Assembly (NCBI RefSeq): GCF_011046485.1
Contig: NZ_CP049256.1
Location: 1,488,001-1,552,000, forward strand
Reading direction: 5' to 3'
DNA: 64,000 nucleotides
Source: Microbacterium sp. 4R-513
Lineage (GTDB): Bacteria; Actinomycetota; Actinomycetes; Actinomycetales; Microbacteriaceae
Positions 24,859-33,089 of this stretch are shown piece by piece. The translations under genes and the position numbers were made by a program. Position 1 is the first letter of the stretch; the number at the start of each line of letters is the position of its first letter. The notes under the pieces are model-generated. The model was not told the origin of the DNA, made no database searches, and saw only the letters and a program-made list of their open reading frames with translations.

Positions 24859-25992
24859 ATGACCGCAGTTCGCAAGGTCGCCATCGCCGGAAGCGGCGTC
24901 GCGGGACTCGCCGCCGCCATCCAGCTCGCCAAGGCCGGCGTCGAGGTCGATCTCTTCGAGGCCAAGTCCGAGGTGAGCGCCCTCGGATCGGGCATCTCGC
25001 TGCAGGGCAACGCGCTCCGGGTGTTCGACGCACTCGGCGCGTGGGACGACATCCGCGCGGCCGGCTACCCCTTCGAGGGACTCAACCTGCGCGCGCCCGG
25101 CCCCGGTGCGCCGATCGTCGCGCAGCTTCCGGACGTCAAGACCGGTGGTCCCGACTACCCGTCGGCGATGGGGATGCCTCGGCCCGAACTCGCCCGGATC
25201 CTCCTCGAGCACGCGCAGAAGGCGGGGGCGAACCTGCTCTTCGGCAAGAGGATCACGGGCCTCGAGCAGACCGACGACGGCGTCGTGGTCTTCGTCGACG
25301 ACGCGTCCGCCGGCCGCTACGACCTCGTCATCGGCGCCGACGGACTCAACTCGACAGTGCGCGAGCTCATCGGCATCGAGCAGAAGCCCGAGCCGACCGG
25401 CATGGGCATCTGGCGCTCGTTCGTCTCGCGCCCCGCGGAGGTCGAGCGCAGCGAGCTCTACTACGGCGGCCCGGTCTACATCGCCGGATACACCCCGACC
25501 GGCGAGGACTCGATGTACGCGTTCCTGGTCGAGAAGGCGCAGGACCGCTTCGGCGTCAGCGACGAAGATGCGACCCGCATCATGCTCGAGGAGTCGCGCG
25601 CCTACGACGGGCCGTGGAACTCGATCCGTACCGATCTCGAGAACGGCGCCCACGCCAACTACACGTGGTTCACGAAGCACATCGTCGATGCGCCGTGGAA
25701 CCGCGGCCGCGTCGTGATCATCGGCGACGCCGCGCACAGCTGCCCTCCGACGATCGCGCAGGGCGCGGCGCAGGGCCTCGAGGACGCCCTCGTCCTCACC
25801 GAGCTGCTGACGACGCGGGATGCCGTCGACCAGGCGCTGTGGGACGAGTTCCACGCCCGTCGGCTGCCGCGCGCGAAGGCCGTGGTCGAGGCATCCGTCC
25901 AGCTCGGGCAGTGGCAGATCGACGGAGACCGCGATGCGGACGCCGGCGGCCTGATCTTCGGCATCGCCCAGCAGATGGCGCAGCCCGCATGA
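24859..25992 (+). CDS. FAD-dependent aromatic monooxygenase (UbiH/PHBH type)
   Basis: 377 aa, group A flavin hydroxylase. It has the GxGxxG dinucleotide motif at residues 11-16 (GSGVAG), the DG motif at 155-168 (DLVIGADGLNSTVR) and the FAD-contacting GDAAHS at 289-294. Such enzymes hydroxylate phenolic rings, often ortho to a hydroxyl or with loss of a carboxylate, and so prepare the substrate for the extradiol dioxygenase of this operon. The RBS AGGGAGG is about 7 nt upstream. The stop overlaps the next start (ATGA). Confidence 0.9.
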   Translation: MTAVRKVAIAGSGVAGLAAAIQLAKAGVEVDLFEAKSEVSALGSGISLQGNALRVFDALGAWDDIRAAGYPFEGLNLRAPGPGAPIVAQLPDVKTGGPDYPSAMGMPRPELARILLEHAQKAGANLLFGKRITGLEQTDDGVVVFVDDASAGRYDLVIGADGLNSTVRELIGIEQKPEPTGMGIWRSFVSRPAEVERSELYYGGPVYIAGYTPTGEDSMYAFLVEKAQDRFGVSDEDATRIMLEESRAYDGPWNSIRTDLENGAHANYTWFTKHIVDAPWNRGRVVIIGDAAHSCPPTIAQGAAQGLEDALVLTELLTTRDAVDQALWDEFHARRLPRAKAVVEASVQLGQWQIDGDRDADAGGLIFGIAQQMAQPA

Positions 25993-27011
25993 GCGGGATC
26001 ACGACGGGCGTCACAGACGTCCACGCCCACGTCCTGCTGCCGTCGCTGCACGCCGAGGTCGAGCGCCGAGCCCCCGAGGGGGTCGCCGAGGCGGCGGCCC
26101 TGGACCTCCGCCGCAACGGCGCGGAGAGCCAGGCGGTCTCGGGCCCGATGGTCGGCGCCCGCGTGCCCAAGCTCACTTCGGTCGCCGAGCGCCTCGCGGC
26201 GATGGACGCCCAGGGCGTCGAGCGGCAGTGGGTGAGCGCGTCGCCGAACCACTTCTATCCGTGGGCGCCCGAGGGTCTCGGGGTGTGGATCGCCTCGGAG
26301 GCCAACCGGCTCATCGCGGAGCACGTCGCGCAGGCCCCGGACCGCCTCACGGGCCTCGGGCTCGTGCCGCTGCAGCATCCGTCGCGGATCCTCGAGTGCC
26401 TCGACGACGCGGTCCTCGGCCGCGGACTCGCCGGCGTCGAGATCTCGTCGTTCGCGGGCGACGTCGAGCTCTCGGACGAGCGGCTCGAGCCCTTCTGGGC
26501 CCGTGCCGAAGAGCTCGGAGCAGTGGTGTTCCTCCACCCCTTCGGCTGCAGCCTCGACGAGCGGCTCGACCGGTTCTACCTCGCGAACACGGTCGGCCAG
26601 CCCGCGGAGAACGCCGTCGCTCTCTCGCACCTGATCTTCGCCGGCGTCCTCGACCGGCACCCGGGTCTCAAGATCGTCGCGGCGCACGGCGGCGGGTATC
26701 TGCCGTTCGCGATCGGGCGGTCCGATCGCGCGTGGCGGGTGCGGCCCGAGGCGCAGAAGTGCGAGCACCTGCCGTCGACCTATCTCCGCAAGCTGTGGTT
26801 CGACACGGTCGTGCACGACCCGGCCGCCCTCCGGCAGCTCGTGGACGTGGCGGGTGAGAGCCAGGTCGTCCTGGGCAGCGACTTCCCCTTCGACATGGGT
26901 CTCGACGACCCCGTCGCCTTCGTCGGCGAGGCCGGACTCCCGGCCGACGTGGCTCAGCGCATCCTCTCGGGCAACGCCGAGGCGCTCCTCGAGACGCGGG
27001 TGCGCGCATGA
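25989..27011 (+). CDS. Amidohydrolase-family decarboxylase (ACMSD type)
   Basis: 340 aa TIM barrel. The metal ligands are H12 and H14 (VHAHV), H183 (FLHPFG), H233 (AAHGGGYLPF) and D298 (LGSDFPFD). The sequence LKIVAAHGGGYLPF is typical of the ACMSD group: aminocarboxymuconate-semialdehyde decarboxylase, gamma-resorcylate decarboxylase and 6-methylsalicylate decarboxylase. It may remove a carboxyl group from the aromatic aglycone or from a ring-opened acid. It overlaps both neighbours by 4 nt, so it is co-translated with the monooxygenase and the second FAH protein. Confidence 0.87.
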   Translation: MSGITTGVTDVHAHVLLPSLHAEVERRAPEGVAEAAALDLRRNGAESQAVSGPMVGARVPKLTSVAERLAAMDAQGVERQWVSASPNHFYPWAPEGLGVWIASEANRLIAEHVAQAPDRLTGLGLVPLQHPSRILECLDDAVLGRGLAGVEISSFAGDVELSDERLEPFWARAEELGAVVFLHPFGCSLDERLDRFYLANTVGQPAENAVALSHLIFAGVLDRHPGLKIVAAHGGGYLPFAIGRSDRAWRVRPEAQKCEHLPSTYLRKLWFDTVVHDPAALRQLVDVAGESQVVLGSDFPFDMGLDDPVAFVGEAGLPADVAQRILSGNAEALLETRVRA

Positions 27012-27973
27012 AGATCGCGCGCTGGGAGGCCGCGGCAGGCGTCGGCGAGGGGTTCGTCATCGACGAACGGGTCGTCCCGTTCCCCGACGGGCAGACCGTC
27101 GCCGACATCCTGGCCGGAGGACGGGATGCCGTTCACGCGGCCCTCGGGCGAGTGAAGGACGAGTTCGGCACCCCGCTCGCCGAGGTGCGGCTGCTCGCGC
27201 CGGTGGTCCCGGCATCCGTCCGCGACTTCGTGGCCTTCGAGGAGCACGTCGAGGGCGTGAGCGCGGGCGTCGAGGGAAAGAGCTTCGTCGCTCCGGAGTG
27301 GTACGAGGCGCCGACCTTCTACTTCACGAACCCGCACACCATTCTGGGTCCCGGCGACGCCGTGAGCCCGCCCGTCACGGAGCGCCTCGACTTCGAGCTC
27401 GAGATCGCCGTCGTGATCGGCAACGCCCCGGGGGTCGGCGAGTCGAACCTCACGGCGGGGGACGCGGCATCCCGAATCTTCGGGTACACGATCATGAACG
27501 ACTGGTCGGCGCGCGACGTCCAGGCCCGCGAGATGAAGGTGCGCCTGGGCCCGGCGAAGGGCAAGGACTTCGGCACGACCCTCGGCCCGTGGATCGTCAC
27601 GGCCGATGAGCTCGAGCAGTACCTCGACGCCGACGGCTTCCTCGCGATCCGCGCCGAGGTGCGCGTCAACGGCGAGCTCGTCGGCGAGGACCTCGTCTCG
27701 AACATGGGCTGGCCCTTCGGCGAGCTCGTCGCGTACGCGTCGCGCAACGCCCGGGTGGTGGCCGGCGACGTGCTCGGCAGCGGCACGGTCGGCAACGGCG
27801 GATGCCTCGGCGAGCTGTGGGGGCGGGGCTCCACCCTCCCCGCGCTGCGTGAGGGCGACGAGGTGCGCATGACGGTGGAAGGCATCGGCGAGCTCGTCGG
27901 CACCGTCGGGCCCGCCGTCGAGCCGCCGGCTCTTCCCCGCGCCAGGGAGCGCTCGCGCGCCCGCCATCGTTGA
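27008..27973 (+). CDS. Second fumarylacetoacetate hydrolase family protein
   Basis: 321 aa with the FAH metal motif FELEIAVVIG (E130, E132) and NDWSARD downstream. The N-terminal domain differs from the FAH protein at 22742. Members of this subgroup include 2-hydroxymuconate-pathway hydratases/decarboxylases and acylpyruvases. It is the last gene of the 21643-27973 operon and overlaps the ACMSD-type gene by 4 nt. It probably yields a central metabolite such as pyruvate or fumarate from the ring-cleavage product; the exact step is not readable. Confidence 0.86.
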   Translation: MKIARWEAAAGVGEGFVIDERVVPFPDGQTVADILAGGRDAVHAALGRVKDEFGTPLAEVRLLAPVVPASVRDFVAFEEHVEGVSAGVEGKSFVAPEWYEAPTFYFTNPHTILGPGDAVSPPVTERLDFELEIAVVIGNAPGVGESNLTAGDAASRIFGYTIMNDWSARDVQAREMKVRLGPAKGKDFGTTLGPWIVTADELEQYLDADGFLAIRAEVRVNGELVGEDLVSNMGWPFGELVAYASRNARVVAGDVLGSGTVGNGGCLGELWGRGSTLPALREGDEVRMTVEGIGELVGTVGPAVEPPALPRARERSRARHR

Positions 27974-27992
27974 TCCCGAATCCCGCCTTTGG

Positions 27993-28021
27993 TTGAAAAG
28001 GAACGAAAGATCGGATAGAAT
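27993..28021 (+). promoter_or_regulatory. Sigma-70-type promoter of the MFS-GMC unit
   Basis: TTGAAA (27993-27998) and TAGAAT (28016-28021) are separated by exactly 17 bp, the best housekeeping-type promoter in the window. It leaves an untranslated leader of about 100 nt before the ATG at 28127. I recognise no riboswitch in the leader. Confidence 0.7.
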
Positions 28022-28126
28022 CGACAGTGACGTCGGGGCCCGCAAGGAGCCCGTTCCCTGGGGCGAAGCCGCAGCAGGGGCACATCCCGTCGCGTCGATC
28101 GCCCGGTCGTACGGGTCTTTGCGCGT

Positions 28127-29614
28127 ATGAGCATGTCACCGTGGAGGCTCCGCCTCCTCATCGTCTCCCTCCTGACGGTGTCGCTGCTGGGTGCCCTCGA
28201 TCACACGATCGTCTCGACGTCGCTCGCGACCGTCGCGGGCGAGCTGGGCGCCCTCGAGCACATGAGCTGGGTCGTCGTCGGCTACACGCTGGCCAGCACC
28301 GTCCTCCTCCCCGTGATCGGCAAGCTGGGCGACGCCATCGGCCCGCGCGGCGTCTTCCTCACGTCGCTCACGTTCTTCCTCGCGGCGTCGCTGTGGTGCG
28401 GCTTCGCGCAGGACATGCCCCAGCTCATCGCCGCCCGCGTAGTGCAGGGGATGAGCTCGGCGGGCATCCAGCTGATGTCGCAGACGATCGTCGCCGAGGT
28501 CACCACCCCGCGGGAACGGCCCAAGTACCTCGCGATCATCGGGGCGGCCTTCCCGATCGCGATCCTGATCGGCCCCGTCGTCGGCGGTCTCATCACGGAC
28601 TACTGGGGCTGGCAGTGGGTCTTCTGGATCAACCTCCCGTTCGGGGTGGCGGCGCTCGTCCTCGCGACCGTCGCCGTGCCACACATCGCCGGCTTCGGCC
28701 GCCGTCGGTTCGACTGGGCCGGCTCGGTGAGCTTCACGATCGCGATGGTCGCCCTCGTGCTCGCGGTCACCTGGATCGGCGACGCGGCGCTGGCCGCGGC
28801 ATCCGTCGTCTGCTTCGCCGTCGCGGCGATGGCGTTCGCCGCCTTCTTCCTCATCGAGCTGCGCGCGAAGGAGCCGCTCGTGCCCCTGCGTCTCTTCGCG
28901 AACCGCACCGTCGCGGCGGGCGTCGCGCTCTCGGCGATCATCGGCGTGGGGCTGTTCTCGATCACCGCGTACCTCCCGACGTACTTCCAGATGGCGTACC
29001 GCACGAGTGCGACCGTCTCGGGCCTCGTTCCCATCGCGACGGTGTTCGGGATGCTGGTGGCCAACCTCGCATCCGGCTGGCTCGTGAGCCGCACCGGCCA
29101 CTATCGCGTGTACCCCATCGTGGGCACGGCACTGGGGGCCGCCGGCCTCTTCACGATGTCGCTGCTCCCTGCCGGGCTGCCCCTCTGGGTGCCGATGCTC
29201 GTCATGGCGGTCGTCGGCGTCGGCACCGGGGCGTTCATGAGCCTCGTCATCGCCGTCGTGCAGAGCGCCGCGCCCCGGCGCGACACCGGCTCGGTCACCG
29301 CGACGGTCAACCTCGTGCGCCAGGTCGGCTCGACCGTCGCGACCGCGATCATCGGCGGGGTCATCGGCTTCGGCGTCGCCGCGCGGCTGCCCGGGTCGAT
29401 GGATGCCTCGACCCTCACGCCCCAGCTCGTGCACGCGGCATCCCCCGACGTCCAGGCACAGGTCGCCGCGATCTACTCCGGCGTCTTCGCGCCGGTCTTC
29501 GCGGCGCTCGCCATCGTCTACGCGGCCGGCATCGTCGCCGCGATCCTCCTTCCTGCGGGCCGGCTCTCGAACGAGTCGGAGCCCGCGACTGCACCCGAAC
29601 CCGTCACCGCGTGA
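28127..29614 (+). CDS. MFS transporter, DHA2 (EmrB/QacA) type
   Basis: 495 aa with about 14 hydrophobic helices. The DHA2 motif LDHTIVSTSLATVAGEL follows the first helix (residues 24-40), and the loop 2-3 motif is GKLGDAIGPRGVF. These proteins usually export drugs or aromatic compounds with proton exchange; some import organic acids. The start at 28127 has no SD; a second ATG two codons on is equally possible. It is followed after 17 nt by the GMC oxidoreductase gene, so it may move the glycoside substrate or export a toxic aglycone. Confidence 0.87.
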   Translation: MSMSPWRLRLLIVSLLTVSLLGALDHTIVSTSLATVAGELGALEHMSWVVVGYTLASTVLLPVIGKLGDAIGPRGVFLTSLTFFLAASLWCGFAQDMPQLIAARVVQGMSSAGIQLMSQTIVAEVTTPRERPKYLAIIGAAFPIAILIGPVVGGLITDYWGWQWVFWINLPFGVAALVLATVAVPHIAGFGRRRFDWAGSVSFTIAMVALVLAVTWIGDAALAAASVVCFAVAAMAFAAFFLIELRAKEPLVPLRLFANRTVAAGVALSAIIGVGLFSITAYLPTYFQMAYRTSATVSGLVPIATVFGMLVANLASGWLVSRTGHYRVYPIVGTALGAAGLFTMSLLPAGLPLWVPMLVMAVVGVGTGAFMSLVIAVVQSAAPRRDTGSVTATVNLVRQVGSTVATAIIGGVIGFGVAARLPGSMDASTLTPQLVHAASPDVQAQVAAIYSGVFAPVFAALAIVYAAGIVAAILLPAGRLSNESEPATAPEPVTA

Positions 29615-29631
29615 CAAGAAGAGGTACTCCC

Positions 29632-31227
29632 ATGTCGCACATCCCCACCGTCGCCATCGTCGGAAGCGGACCCATCGGGTCGGCCTACGCCCGCACGATC
29701 CTCGAGAACGACCCCGACGCGCGCGTCGTGATGTTCGAGGCCGGTCCGCAGCTCACCGCGATCCCGGGCGAGAGCGTCCGCAACATCGCCGACCCTGAGG
29801 AGAAGGCCCGCGCGCGTGAGATGTCGCAGGGTCCTCAGTCCGGCGCCTATCGCGAGACCCTCGGCATCCCGGCGGGGGCCGTGGTCGAGGGGATGTTCAC
29901 CGCCCGCCAGGGCACGCACCTGCTCGACTTCGGGGGTGAGGGCTCGGCGCACGCGCCGACCTTCCCGGCCGTCGCGGCCGCGACCAACGTCGGAGGACAG
30001 GGCGCGCACTGGACGTGCGCGATCCCGCGCCCGGCCTTCAGCGAGAAGGTCGACTTCATCGACGACGAGGAGTGGGACGAACTCATCACGACCGCCGAGG
30101 GCCTGCTGCACGCGCAGAGCGCGGCGTTCGCGGACTCGCCGATCGGAGCGGCGATCCGCTCGATCCTCGACGACGAGTTCGGCGCCGAGCTGCCCCCGGG
30201 CTACGGCGTCGGCACCCTGCCGGTGGCCGGCGACCCGCAGCCCGACGGATCGATGGTGTGGGCCGGTGCGAACACGGTCCTCGGTCCGCTCATCGAGGAG
30301 GGCACCCCCGAGTCCGCCCGCTTCGAGCTGCGGGACCTCACGCTCGTGCGGCGGATCGAGCACGACGGCGGACGGGTCACGGGCGTCACGATCGAGGACC
30401 TGCGGACGAAGGAGGTCTCGTTCTTCCCGGCCGATGCCGTGGTCGTCGCCGCGGACGCCTTCCGGTCTCCGCAGCTGCTCTGGGCCTCCGGCATCCGTCC
30501 CCGCGCCCTGGGACGCTACCTCACGGAGCACCACGTCGTCATCACGACGGTCGCCCTCGACGAGGAGCGCATGGGGGCGCTGATCTCGCAGGAGGAGTTC
30601 GAGACGGAGCTCGCCCGCCGCGCGGTCAACGCCGCCGACCCGGTCGCCGCGGTGAACCGCATCCCGTTCTCGGAGCCCCAGCACCCCTTGTCGCTCCAGG
30701 TCATGTACGCCGAGAACCCGCCGTTCCAGCTCGACCCCTCGCACCCCGCTGCGGGCAACCGCTGGGGCTACGTGAACATGGGCTACGGCGTGCGCAAGCA
30801 CCCGCGCGTCGAGGACGGCGTCACGTTCGACGACGACGAGCTCGACTACCGCGGCTTCCCGAACATGACGATCGAGTACGCGCTGACGGATGCCGAGCAG
30901 CCCGAGCTCGACGAGGCCCACGCGCGCGTGCGCCGTGCCGGCGCCGCGCTCGGCACGTTCGTCGCCGAGCCGAGGCTGCTGCCGAACGGCTCGAGCCTGC
31001 ACTACATGGGCACGATGCGCATGGGCCCGGCCGACGACGGCACGTCGGTGGCCGACCCGTGGTCGCACGTGTGGGGCTTCGACAACCTCGTCGTCGGCGG
31101 CAACGCCCTCATCCCGACCGCGAACACGATGAACCCGACCCTCATGAGCGTCGCCATCGCGGTCCGCGGTGCTCGGCGCCTCGCAGAGGAGCTGTCCGCC
31201 GCACCGGCAGAGCAGGTCGTTCGATGA
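29632..31227 (+). CDS. GMC oxidoreductase, pyranose-oxidase / C-glycoside 3-oxidase-like
   Basis: 531 aa. The N-terminal FAD motif is GSGPIGSA (residues 11-18). The segment NVGGQGAHWTCAIPRP places H126 where pyranose 2-oxidase carries covalently bound FAD (its GGxxTHWTC motif). The C-terminal catalytic pair is H457 (LHYMGT) and N501 (TMNPT), spaced as in that family. Bacterial members related to CarA oxidise the glucose C3 hydroxyl of C-glycosides, making the 3-keto substrate required by C-glycoside deglycosidases. That is the missing first step for the CGD genes in this island. A plain pyranose oxidase or dehydrogenase role is possible. ATG start with GAAGAGG about 8 nt upstream. Confidence 0.8.
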   Translation: MSHIPTVAIVGSGPIGSAYARTILENDPDARVVMFEAGPQLTAIPGESVRNIADPEEKARAREMSQGPQSGAYRETLGIPAGAVVEGMFTARQGTHLLDFGGEGSAHAPTFPAVAAATNVGGQGAHWTCAIPRPAFSEKVDFIDDEEWDELITTAEGLLHAQSAAFADSPIGAAIRSILDDEFGAELPPGYGVGTLPVAGDPQPDGSMVWAGANTVLGPLIEEGTPESARFELRDLTLVRRIEHDGGRVTGVTIEDLRTKEVSFFPADAVVVAADAFRSPQLLWASGIRPRALGRYLTEHHVVITTVALDEERMGALISQEEFETELARRAVNAADPVAAVNRIPFSEPQHPLSLQVMYAENPPFQLDPSHPAAGNRWGYVNMGYGVRKHPRVEDGVTFDDDELDYRGFPNMTIEYALTDAEQPELDEAHARVRRAGAALGTFVAEPRLLPNGSSLHYMGTMRMGPADDGTSVADPWSHVWGFDNLVVGGNALIPTANTMNPTLMSVAIAVRGARRLAEELSAAPAEQVVR

Positions 31228-31244
31228 CGGATGCCTCGCACCCC

Positions 31245-31272
31245 GGTCCCTGAGCTTGTCGAAGGGTCGAAC
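31245..31272 (+). repeat. Dispersed repeat copy between convergent genes
   Basis: GGTCCCTGAGCTTGTCGAAG continuing GGTCGAAC. It matches 16756 and 38086 and is the exact inverse of 38136-38163. It lies between the GMC gene and the convergent SDR gene. Confidence 0.7.
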
Positions 31273-31287
31273 CCGTCCCGAGGAGCG

Positions 31288-32061
31288 TCAGCCCCCGGCG
31301 ATGCGGTCGGACATGAACTTCGCGCCGGCCGACGACGTGAACGCGCCGTCGACGGGGATCTCGGCGCCGGAGAGGTAGGACGCGGCATCCGATAACAGGA
31401 ACGCCACGACCTGCGCGACCTCGTCCGCGGACCCCACCCGCTCGAGCGGCGTCAGGGCGAGCTGCGCCTCGCGCATCGCCTGGGGCGCACCGGCCGTCAT
31501 GGGCGTCTCGATGAAGCCCGGATGAACGAGATTCACGCGGATGCCTCGGGGCCCGAGCTCGGTCGCCGCGGCGTGGGTCAGTCCGCGAAGCCCCCATTTC
31601 GAGGTCGTGTATGCGACCGGGTAGTGCCCGTTGAGCGCCGCCGAGGAGCCGATGTTGACGATCGACGACCCGCTCCCCATCAGCGGGGCGAGCGCCTGGA
31701 TGCCGAGCAGGGGCCCCGTGAGGTTGACGGCGAGCACGCGGTCCCAATCCTCGCGGGCCACTGCGCCGAGCCGTGCGCGGTGGGTGATACCGGCGTTGTT
31801 GACGAGCCCGCGGAGCGGCTCATCACCGAGGTCGTCGGCGAGCGATCGCCCCAGGGACGCCCAGCCAGCCTCATCCGTGACGTCGAGCCGGCGGTAGTCG
31901 ACGCCGTCGAGGTCGAGGGCCGGGGTATCCGTCACATCCGTCGCGATGACCTGAGCACCGGCGGCGGCCAGCACGAGGGCTGCGGCGGCGCCCTGCCCTC
32001 CGCCCGCCCCGGTCACGACGATCGTTCGGCCCTCGAGGCCCGGATGGCCGGCACTGCTCAT
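31288..32061 (-). CDS. Short-chain dehydrogenase/reductase
   Basis: 257 aa classical SDR. It has the coenzyme motif TGAGGGQG, NNAG, the catalytic Ser in NIGSSAAL and Y-x-x-x-K in YTTSK, followed by the usual PG motif (VHPGFIETPM). Substrate unknown; 3-alpha-hydroxysteroid or sugar alcohol dehydrogenases look alike. It is convergent with the GMC gene and divergent from the next SDR gene. TAGCGT lies 6 nt before the ATG and no SD is seen, so a leaderless mRNA is likely. It may reduce or oxidise an intermediate of the island, but nothing ties it in directly. Confidence 0.87.
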   Translation of the reverse strand: MSSAGHPGLEGRTIVVTGAGGGQGAAAALVLAAAGAQVIATDVTDTPALDLDGVDYRRLDVTDEAGWASLGRSLADDLGDEPLRGLVNNAGITHRARLGAVAREDWDRVLAVNLTGPLLGIQALAPLMGSGSSIVNIGSSAALNGHYPVAYTTSKWGLRGLTHAAATELGPRGIRVNLVHPGFIETPMTAGAPQAMREAQLALTPLERVGSADEVAQVVAFLLSDAASYLSGAEIPVDGAFTSSAGAKFMSDRIAGG

Positions 32062-32067
32062 GGCTCG

Positions 32068-32073
32068 ACGCTA
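32068..32073 (-). promoter_or_regulatory. Leaderless -10 box of the SDR gene
   Basis: TAGCGT on the minus strand, 6 nt before the ATG at 32061. Confidence 0.45.
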
Positions 32074-32168
32074 GCGGCGGACCGGGGCTCCCGGAATGCG
32101 CCATCGCTGATGCGCGGCATCGAAGAGACCGAGGGCGGCAGCCGCCTGGACGCGGGCATGATGTGAGC

Positions 32169-32954
32169 ATGGACGGCTCCCCGCTCGCGCCCGCGCGGCT
32201 CTTCTCGTGCGAGGGCCAGGTTGCGATCGTGACCGGCGCGGCGACGGGCATCGGACGCGCGACCGCCGAGGCGCTCGCCGCCGCCGGCGCGAAGGTCGTG
32301 GTCGCGGGGCTTCCGTCTTCCGGCCCTGAGGCCGCCGCGAGCGAGCTGCGCGCGCAGGGCCTCGAGGCCGTCGGCTTCGCGGGCGACGTGACGGATGCCT
32401 CGTTCCTCGCCGCCCTCGTCGGCATGACCGTCGAACGGTTCGGCCGCATCGACACGGTCGTCGCGAACGCCGGGATCGCGCTCGACGAGCCCGGCGCCGA
32501 AGACTCGGCCGAGCGGCTCGACAGGATGTTCGACCTGCACGTGCGGTCCGTTGCGCGGCTCGCCGAGGTGACGCTCCCTCTCATCGCCGAGGGTGGCGGC
32601 GGGAGCTTCATCGTCATGTCGAGCATCGCCGGGCTCCGCGGCAACCGCGTGCTGGCGGGCTACGGGGTCACGAAGGCGGCCAACGCACAGCTCGCGCGCA
32701 ACCTCGCGGTGCAGTGGGGCTCCCGCGGCATCCGGGCCAACGCCATCTCGCCGGGCGTCGTCGCAACGGACTTCGCCCGGCCGATCACCGACGACCCGGC
32801 CGCCGCTCCCGCGCGCCTGGCCAAGACGCCGCTCGGCCGCTTCGGCACGCCCGCCGAGGTCGCGGGTGCCGTGGTGTGGCTGGCCTCTCCAGCGGGAGCG
32901 TTCGTCTCGGGCCAGAACATCGTCATCGACGGCGGAACCCTGGTCTCGGACTGA
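32169..32954 (+). CDS. Short-chain dehydrogenase/reductase
   Basis: 261 aa from the ATG at 32169; a GTG two codons earlier is possible and neither has a clear RBS. Classical SDR motifs: TGAATGIG near the N-terminus, NAGIA, the catalytic Ser in VMSSIAG and YGVTK. The C-terminus ends VIDGGTLVSD, as usual for FabG-like members. Divergent from the SDR at 31288. The substrate cannot be assigned. A strong inverted repeat follows before the convergent POT transporter gene. Confidence 0.87.
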   Translation: MDGSPLAPARLFSCEGQVAIVTGAATGIGRATAEALAAAGAKVVVAGLPSSGPEAAASELRAQGLEAVGFAGDVTDASFLAALVGMTVERFGRIDTVVANAGIALDEPGAEDSAERLDRMFDLHVRSVARLAEVTLPLIAEGGGGSFIVMSSIAGLRGNRVLAGYGVTKAANAQLARNLAVQWGSRGIRANAISPGVVATDFARPITDDPAAAPARLAKTPLGRFGTPAEVAGAVVWLASPAGAFVSGQNIVIDGGTLVSD

Positions 32955-33002
32955 CGCGCATCGCCCAGCCGCGGCATCCGTCCCTTCCGACGCGGTCGAG
33001 AA

Positions 33003-33068
33003 CGTACGAACTCGCCGAAAGCACACGTTCTTCGCGACGAGGACGTGTGCTCTCGGCGAGAGCGTACG
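33003..33068. terminator. 26-bp inverted repeat between convergent genes
   Basis: Bases 33003-33028 pair with 33043-33068 (23 of 26 positions) across a 14-nt loop. Arms begin CGTACG and contain CTCGCCGA. It is placed to stop transcription from the SDR and POT genes. No T-tract. Confidence 0.6.
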
Positions 33069-33089
33069 CACGCGACACCCGCGGTGCGC

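Noticed and set aside
28022..28126. Riboswitch in the leader of the MFS gene (for example guanidine type)
   Set aside because: I could not match any conserved riboswitch core; only GC-rich structure is seen.
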